From Paraspadella gotoi (taxonomy: Eukaryota > Chaetognatha), in the NCBI GenBank assembly GCA_051294375.1, contig CM119267.1, positions 15,101,083-15,165,082 on the forward strand: a DNA stretch of 64,000 bases, in the 5' to 3' direction. Shown here piece after piece: positions 48,901-64,000 of this stretch (its first letter is position 1; each line of letters opens with the position of its first letter). The position numbers were made by a program, and so were the translations under genes. Below the pieces are notes generated by a model. It saw only the letters and a list, made by a program, of their open reading frames with translations, had not been told where the DNA came from and ran no database searches.

Positions 48901-49096
48901 TCTTTCTCTCTTTTTTACTTTTTTCCTTCCTTCCCTTCTTTTTTTCTCTCTATTTTTTACAGAATCAACTTCCTCATCATGATAATCAGCGACGTCTATG
49001 GCACAAAAACGACTGTTGTAACTCGAGTCGTTTAATGTTGAATTTTCGAACCTTGAAGAAAAGACGTCGTTCCACGTTCCCAGAGGCGGATAATTC

Positions 49097-51121
<2,025 letters not shown>

Positions 51122-51209
51122 ACTCACACTTTCCGCCCCCGTTTGAAAACTCGTATATTTCTCGCTTTGAATTCGAACAAATCACGGGCGTCGTTTAAAG
51201 AGAGTCTCG

Positions 51210-51415
51210 TGAGTCGTCGCTGCGTCGTCGTGTCGGTCGTCGTGATCGTAAACGTTTTCTAATGGTGTTCGTGGACTTAGTCGGTCGTCGTCGTCGTCTT
51301 TGCTGTTGTTTGTTCAATTTCGTCCTAGTTTTCGGCATAGAATTTATTACTTATAGGAGTAACAACGCGTCGTCGTTCATCGGACGTCGTCGTCGTCGTC
51401 GTTGTCGTCGTTAAA
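51210..51415. repeat. (GTC)n-rich stretch
   Basis: Many GTCGTC runs, strongest at 51281-51298 and 51386-51412. The direct copy at 62455-62640 has longer runs, as does 62990-63042. No coding frame is kept between the copies. Confidence 0.85.
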
Positions 51416-54400
51416 AAACGCTAAGTTATCGTTGATGTTATTCTCGATGATTTTTTTTTTCTGTTGGATTGGAACTTTATATTTTGAAGATATTAAAAAA
51501 AAATTCGCCATGGAAAACAGGAACCCAATAAATTTTAAAACAATTCTATCACTCGGTAATTTACTGTAACGTTGTTGCCATTGTCTTAACGGAAAAATGC
51601 ATTTTATAGTAATTTTAAAAACATTAGTTTTTCGCGCGCGCAACCGGCTTCATCATCGTTGCGTCGCTGCGCGCGACGAATCGTTCGTTCGTCTTCGTCC
51701 GCGATTAATCTGACTTGCCTCGAAGGGCGAATTCGTCGTTGACGCCCATCGTTCGTCTCAGAATCGCCTTTGTCGTGTCGTTGTGTCGTCAGTTATTGAC
51801 GTCGTATCGTCGTCGTCGTCGTAATTTTCCACATCAATTTTTATTATTTCGATTCTCGTGAGAAAGAGCGGAATAAATGAGAGGCGCGAGATAGAGTTTT
51901 TCTTTCTTTTTTCACTTTATTTATCTATTTTCTTTTCTGTTTCTTTTTTCGCCTCATCTTCGAAAAATAAAGGAGAAAAAAAAAAAGCTTTTAAAAGCCT
52001 AAAAAAAAAAAAGGATGAGAAAAAAGTCGAGGAGAAAAGAGAGAAAATGGAGAAGTGAAAAAAAGCGGGGTTAAGAGTCGTAGGGTTATGAGGAAAAGAA
52101 AAAAAGGGAAAAGTTTTTTTTTTTTTATTTTGCGGCGAGCTAAAAGCTTTTTTTTATCGATAGTATTAATCCTCGGCCCGTGAGAGAAAGAAAAATGCTG
52201 GGCAAAGGATGAAGATTGGCCACAAACGCAGACCCGCTTAAGATACGTTGGAGATTTGTTTTCTCTGAAATGACTCTGATTGAGTAAGTGTCGACCGTTT
52301 GCGCTTTTCGATTCATAAATTCGGGCTTTTATATGAAAATCTATATTAAATTATTATTAAATTTATTATCTATTTACTTTTTTATTTGTTTATTTTTTCA
52401 GTATTTCTCCTTTCACTTTCCGACTAGTACCTTTTTCTTTAGCTGTTTGATATCTTGCCCTCTGAAATGTTTCATTTTATATCTTTATTTCTTTGCCTGC
52501 GTAGTGGGTACTAGGTACCTCCTATTCTCATAACCTTTTTCTTCTTCTTTTTCTTTCGACTTGTTTATTTCTCCTCTTTTTTTTACGCGGCGATCTCTCA
52601 AATATATTATTTGATCTTTTTCCTCCTTCTCACTGCTTGAGTTCTTGTCGGCCGCGACCATTCCGTCCAGTTTTATCCTTACATCGAATACGCTCCCATC
52701 GCTCGATCACCGTCTCTTCCTTCACATCACATGATCACAGTGAAGATTCATCACACTTCACCTTCGACTGACCCCTACTCCGCCCCCCAAAGATTATCTT
52801 TTTCAAGACTAAGAAATGACTAACAAAAAAACCACAAACAACTACAACGGCACTCCACGAAAAAGAATCAATGAGCCAACTCCTCTGATAGTACAAGGGT
52901 CGAACTCGGTGTTAAATCGTCGCCCCCTTTCCTACTTCCCCCACCAACCCGTGTTCGCACTCCGGCCCTTTTTCCGCCCCCTCGCGCCAACGGGTGCTCG
53001 AAAGAACCATCAAGAATGAGAGTTTGTCTTGAGTCGATGCCTCACAGCCTCGTTAAAAGGAAAAAAGGCTCGGGGCGAAGAGAGAGTCCCGTGGCCCATT
53101 TGAGAGGAGAAGGTCCCGCACTTCCCGCTGATCGTGCCGCTTCCGGAACACGAACTCACTTCTTGAAAGAAGGCGGGTGCCTTACCTTCAATATTTCTTT
53201 TTAAGATTGTGTCTTACTCTTTATAGCTTCTGCGGCTCTTTGAGTGAAAGACGAAAAAAGAAAGAAAGGAAAGAAAGAAAGAAAGGATAAGAAAGAAAAA
53301 AGAAGAAAGAAAGAAAGAGAAGAAAGAAAGAAAAGAAAGAAAGAAAGAACAAAAGAAAGAAAGAAAAAATAAAACTTTTGAATAACAAAAATATTAATAG
53401 ATACTAAGGCAATAAAGAAAAAATGGGAAAAAAAGTAAAGAAACACTAGTGGTGACAAAGAAACAAAATTATATTTGAAAAGTGAAAATAAAAAGAGGGA
53501 AAAAAAGAACTAATTTGGCGAGGGGAAAAAAAATTCCATATTCGCTCGAAAACGCGAAAAATAGAAAAACGAAGAAAACGGAAACGGTCCGATACGACTC
53601 GAGCGAGAAAGCCGGAGGGGGGGGAGGGGGCGACGTGCAGGTGTCTACTTTCGGATTTCACCGCTGAGCGGGGGTAAGGCGGAAGTGGGGGGGGAGAGAA
53701 GAGGCGTAAGCCGAAATAGGCTCGCAAAGGCGTCGATGGGGGGGGGTGTAACAGTCGACAAGCGCGGAGCCGGTTCAGCTTACAAGTTAACTCAGGACGT
53801 CACGCGCCATGGTTCTGGATCGCCACATAATGTCAACAACGGAATCGAGGGCGTCAAAGGAGAGAAGCGACTGACGGGAGACGCTCGAGGAAACGTCGCG
53901 CGAGGCGAAGAAGAGCGAGATAAAATGTTGCCAACGCGCCAGGCGGGATGATGAGAGGTAATCACTATCACACATCTATGAACATGTAAACATTGTACAG
54001 GCTTGGACCATTATAGTATGACAAAATATAATATAAACAAACAAAAAAAATAATTACTCGGAAACAATTGATCATTTTTAGTTAATCTGTACGTCTGTTA
54101 GAATTTTCGACTTTCTTATGTTTTTGTGTAGATATATGCATGCTGCTTAGGTAAAACTGTATTCTCGTACATTGTCTAAGTGGTCATTTAATGCTTTTTT
54201 TCTCCGCGCGGGTTGTAGAAGCCAAAACATTTTTTCAAGCGAGAGAGAGCGCCGGTTTAGCTACGAAAGAAACACAAAGGACTTTTTGACGAGTTCTTCG
54301 CCGACGGTCAAAACGTAAACCACTAAAGCGCCGCAAAATGAAAAAAAAAAAACGCGTTCTTACTCAAGGAGCGCGCGCTGGCGGTTGCTAGGCGGCGTCG

Positions 54401-55325
54401 CGCGGCGCTGGGCTACGTGATGGGCGTCGCTTTCCTCGACTCCTTTTGTTATGTTTCACGATGGAGAAAAGAAGGAAAAAATATTTTGCTGAATTTCTAT
54501 CGTGAATCGAATTCAGAGGAAAAAAACCCGCGATCGAATGAGCGCGCGACTCGAAAAGCCACGCTCGAACGCCCCCTGAATGACGCGGGAAGACCGTTCG
54601 TGCGTGTCGCTCTGCCCCAGTTCGTACAACGGTTGAAAAATGTTTGCTCGTTCGTTCATCGGAAGGGGAGAAAGTGGGTCGCCAAAGTGCGCTCGTGAAG
54701 TATGTGTCCGTCCGACCGTTCATATTACGTCTTTTAAAATTGGTGGCGTTTACGTTTACTATCACTGATCATCTACGTGTCTGGGAAGACTTAGCTAGCA
54801 TCACACACTCACGGCTTTTAGTTCATCTCACACACTTAAATCTCAAACCTTTTCTTTGTTCACGATGTCGTTCCATCTCAGCGCAGCACGGCAACCGACC
54901 GGAAATCGAGCCACGGCCCACTTTCCGGCCCTTTTTTTCGTTTTTCTTTCCCCTGTCAATTTCGATGGTAAGGAAGATATTGCGTCCTTCTTGCGTCAAT
55001 CTGCAATGGATAAAGGAAAGTCAAGCGTTTTTAAAATGGAAGAAGCGCCGGGATCACGAGGGCAGCTGTGGGACCAATTTTTGGCGGGAACTAGCGGACG
55101 GGTAAAATATGTTTAAAAGATTTGAAAAACCAGAGATATAATACGCAAAATAAAGTAATGAAAGTTTGCTTTGCGTAAATATCAAAAAGAGAAAAAAAAA
55201 CCAGACGAGAAAAAACAAAACATCGAAAAAACATCGAAACATCGATAAAAAAACATCAACAAATAAGTGATGAAAAACGACACAACACAAACTACGACGA
55301 ACGAAACAAGGAGTGATTAAATTCA

Positions 55326-55346
55326 TCGCGCGACGACGACGACGAC

Positions 55347-55380
<34 letters not shown>

Positions 55381-55381
55381 A
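55326..55381. repeat. (GAC)n trinucleotide run
   Basis: GAC units with one GCGAC interruption. Confidence 0.93.
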
Positions 55382-55591
55382 GTCTTTCGCGTCTCTCGTT
55401 GGCAACGTCAATCGGAAATCCAACGATTCGAATTTAAAAAAGAAAAAAAACAGAAAAAAACAAAAAAACAACAACAAAACACGAGCGTAAACAGAGAACA
55501 ATCCCATCCGGAATCCTCCCTCATGTTATCGCGCGCCATAAAACCATGTAAGGTTTCATACGTCTAACAACGTTTCCCGGGTTCTTCGTTC

Positions 55592-55684
55592 GCGGCGGCG
55601 GCGGCGGCGGCGGCGGGCGCGGCGGCGGCGGCGGCGCGGCGCAGGCGGCGGCGGCGGCGGCGGTCGGGCGGCGGCGGCGGCGGC
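55592..55684. repeat. (CGG)n trinucleotide block, about 93 bp
   Basis: CGG/GGC units with a few interruptions (GGGCGC, GCGCA, GGTCGG). It is the most GC-pure repeat in the window and would form G-rich structures on the plus strand. Confidence 0.95.
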
Positions 55685-55947
55685 ACCTTCCCGCCCCGAC
55701 TTTTGGCGTGATTCGTTTTAACGGCTAAAAAAAGAAGCGGAAGATGACTTCGCTGAGATTAAGCTGAGAGATGAGATGAATGATACGTGAACGAAATTAA
55801 CTGAACGAGATGAAATGAATGAGTACGAATTGAACAAATTAACTGAACGATCTAGTTTTTTCTCCGAAAACAGAGCCGAGAAATTTAAAGTTTTTTTTTA
55901 AATAGAAGTATTAGATTTTTAAAAAAAGAAATCTCTCTTCTTTTTTT

Positions 55948-55972
55948 NNNNNNNNNNNNNNNNNNNNNNNNN
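55948..55972. other. Gap of exactly 25 N at the E / D-copy junction
   Basis: Right flank begins inside a CT array equivalent to 49160-49172. Confidence 1.
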
Positions 55973-57128
<1,156 letters not shown>

Positions 57129-57153
57129 NNNNNNNNNNNNNNNNNNNNNNNNN
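57129..57153. other. Gap of exactly 25 N at a direct/inverted junction in D
   Basis: Direct D sequence lies on the left and reverse-complement D sequence (starting CGTCGCGCCACGG) on the right. Confidence 1.
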
Positions 57154-61715
<4,562 letters not shown>

Positions 61716-62508
61716 TAACGTGAAAGAGTCGAAAGGCGAGCGAGTCGAAAGACGAAAGTCCGGGTGGGGATTTTGGGTAAGTTTGTGGGATGCAGCGTTT
61801 AGGAACTAATTTGGGAGCGAATGAGAGTTTGTTTGGCGCGGCGCGTTAACGTCATCATTCGATGTTTATCTCTACTTTGTCATGAACATTCACTTTTTTC
61901 CAACGAGCTTTTGTCGATATTGAAATATTTAGAATTTTCATATTTGAATTGAAGAAAGAGATTATCTTTTTCGAATCGCACAATTTTTCTCGAAACAACG
62001 TAGTTACAACTGTAGTGTAGTCCCACTGTAGTACTCCAGACTTTTCTTTTACTTTTTCCCACGAAGCGATTTTCTTTGGAGGAAACGCCGATGCTACTCG
62101 AGAATGCCGAGGACCCGCGACTTGTTTAAGGCCGGCTGCATGGAGAGGCGCCGGCCCTTTTCAAATCCGATTCCTCTCTCTCTCTCTCTCATCTCTCTTC
62201 TATCTCGTCCTCTCATCATCTCTGATCTTCTCTCATCTCTCGTTCCTCTCTCTCTCTTCTCTTTGCTCTCTCTCTCCTTCTCTCTCTCATCTCTCTCTCT
62301 CTCTCTCTCTCCTCTCTCCTCTCTCTCATCTCTCTCCTTCTCTCTCTCCCATCACTCACGACTTTGCCGCCCCCCGTTTTGAAAACTCGTATATTTCTCG
62401 CTTTTGAATTCGAACAAATCACGGGCGTCGTAAAGAGAGTCTCGTGAGTCGTCGCTGTCGTCGTCGTCGTCGTCGTCGTAAACGTTTTCTATGGTGTTCG
62501 TGACTTAG

Positions 62509-62542
<34 letters not shown>

Positions 62543-63921
62543 TTCTGTTGTTGTTCAAGTCGTCGTAGTTTTCGGCATAGAATTTATACTTATATAGTAA
62601 CAACGGTCGTCGTCATCGACGTCGTCGTCGTCGTCGTTAAAAACGCTAAGTTATCGTTGATGTTATTTCGATGATTTTTTTTCTGTTGAATTTGATTTTT
62701 ATATTTGAAATATTTTTAAAAAAATTTCGCCATGGAAAACAGGAACCCCGATAAATTTAAAACAATTCTATCACTTCGGTAATTTACTGCTAACGGTGTT
62801 GCATGTCTTAACGGAAAATGCATTTTATAGTTAATTTTTAAAAAAACATATAGTTTTCTCGCGCGCGCACCGTTGCTTCATCATCGTTGGTCGCGCGCGC
62901 GACGAATCGTCGTCGTCTTCGTCGCATTAATCGACTTCCTCGAAGGCGAATTCGTCGTTGACGCCATCGTCGTCAGAATTCATGCCTTTGTCGTTGTCGT
63001 TGTCGTCGTCGTTATTGACGTCGTTATCGTCGTCGTCGTCGTAAGATTTTCACATCAATTTTATTATTTCGATCTTCGTGGAGAAAGAGCGGAATAAATC
63101 GAGAGGCGCGAGTAGAGTTTTTCTTTCTTTTTTTCACTTTATTTTCTATTTTCTTTCTTTCTTTTTTCGCCTCATCTTTCGAAAAATAAAGGAGAAAGAA
63201 AAAAAAAGCTTTTAAAAGCTAAAAAAAAAAAAAAGGATGAGGAAAAAAGTCGAGGACGAAAAGAGAGAAAATGGAGAAGGTGAAAAAAGCGGGAGTTAAG
63301 AGTCGTAGGGTTATGAGGAAAGAAAAAGGAAAGCTTTTTTTTTATTTTGCGGCGAGCTTAAAAGCTTTTTTTATCGATAGTATTAACCTCGGCCGTGAGA
63401 GAAAGAAAAATGTGGGCAAAGGATTGAAGATTGGCCAAAACGCAGACCCGCTTAAGATCGTTGGAGATTTGTTTTCTCTGTTGACCTGATTGAGTAAGTG
63501 TCGACCTGTTTGCGCTTTCGATTCATAAATCGGGCTTTTATATGAAATCTATATTAAATTATTATTAAATTATTATCTATTTACTTTTTTATTTTGTTTT
63601 ATTTTTTTCAGTATTTTCCTTTCACTTTCCGACTAGTACCTTTCTTTAGCTGTTTGATACTCTGCCTCTGAAATGTTTCATTTTTATATCTTTATTTTCT
63701 TTGCCTGCGTAGTGCGTACTAGGTACCTCCTATTTCTCATAACCTTTTTCTTCTTCTTTTCTTTTCGACTTTTTATTCTCCTCTTTTTTTTACGCGCGTC
63801 CTCTAAATATTATTATTGATCTTTTTCCTCCTTCTCACTGCTTGATGTTCTTTTCGGCCGCGAGCCATTCCGTCCAGTTTTATCCTTACATCGAATACCC
63901 TCCCCATCGCTCGATCACCGT
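61716..63921. repeat. Partial direct copy of segment D (50453-52713)
   Basis: Starts exactly where the inverted copy began (GAAAGAGTCGAAAGGCGAGC) and runs collinear with frequent indels to ATCACCGT, after which the two sequences part. Confidence 0.92.
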
Positions 63922-64000
63922 AAAAACCCACGAGAGGAATACAACCAAAGACATTAGCCTAGGATCATTCACGTTTAGTTGATTAACCATTAAATCTAAC
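63922..64000. other. Last 79 bases, no match elsewhere in the window
   Basis: AT-rich single-copy sequence. Too short to interpret. Confidence 0.6.

Larger units (their letters stand above)
52714..55947. other. Segment E, single-copy stretch between D copies; no gene recognised
   Basis: Contains a (GAAA)n tract (about 53253-53370), CpG-rich bits (54360-54420), a (GAC)n run (55326-55381) and a CGG block (55592-55684). Frames of 85-150 codons around 54390-55116 overlap on both strands and show no domain, so I do not call them. It diverges from the 61716-63921 copy at the shared word ATCACCGT. Confidence 0.6.

Noticed and set aside
54388-55116. Overlapping 85-153 codon frames on both strands in segment E
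   Set aside because: No domain, no consistent start context or splice pattern, and mutually overlapping frames. Not reported as genes.

Overview
The window is animal (metazoan) nuclear DNA. The genes have GT-AG introns and no operons, and they encode typical animal membrane and secretory-pathway proteins. The DNA is packed with long (GA)n/(CT)n, (GAAA)n and (GAC/GTC)n microsatellites. An invertebrate is likely. An arthropod such as a crustacean is my best guess, from the microsatellite style and the membrane-anchored pentraxin, but the sequence does not prove this.

Three protein genes can be supported, all on the minus strand. (1) 1-2462: the 5' four to five exons of a glycoside hydrolase family 47 alpha-1,2-mannosidase, cut off by the left window edge. 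Its reading frame is disturbed by single-base indels. (2) 10034-15233: a complete three-exon ABCC1/MRP-type ABC transporter of 1587 codons, of which 3.9 kb lie in one exon. (3) 27800-29723: a complete three-exon transmembrane pentraxin of 540 residues, with a type II anchor, coiled coil and pentraxin domain. The stretches 2.5-9.8 kb and 15.3-27.7 kb hold microsatellites, CpG-rich patches, scaffold gaps and a few inverted repeats. I recognise no coding exon in them.

From 35.2 kb to 63.9 kb the window is mostly a shuffled second copy of itself. Call A = 25175-30770 (with the pentraxin gene), B = 30771-32666, C = 32667-35193 and D = 48043-52713. The order is then A-B-C-gap-B'-A''-B''-C''-D-E, followed by a partial direct copy of D, an inverted copy of C/D and another partial direct copy of D. 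Five junctions carry gaps of exactly 25 N. The second copies differ from the first mainly by one-base indels, and the A'' pentraxin copy is frameshifted throughout. I read this as unpolished long-read gap filling and unmerged haplotypes. A real recent segmental duplication with inversions is the alternative.

I did not find an obviously new multi-gene system. The items most worth a second look are the near-perfect 190-bp palindrome at 16144-16331, whose loop carries a hammerhead-ribozyme-like core; the pentraxin that has lost both cysteines of the conserved domain disulfide; the ABCC transporter with an Asn in place of the NBD1 switch histidine; and the duplication/inversion architecture itself.
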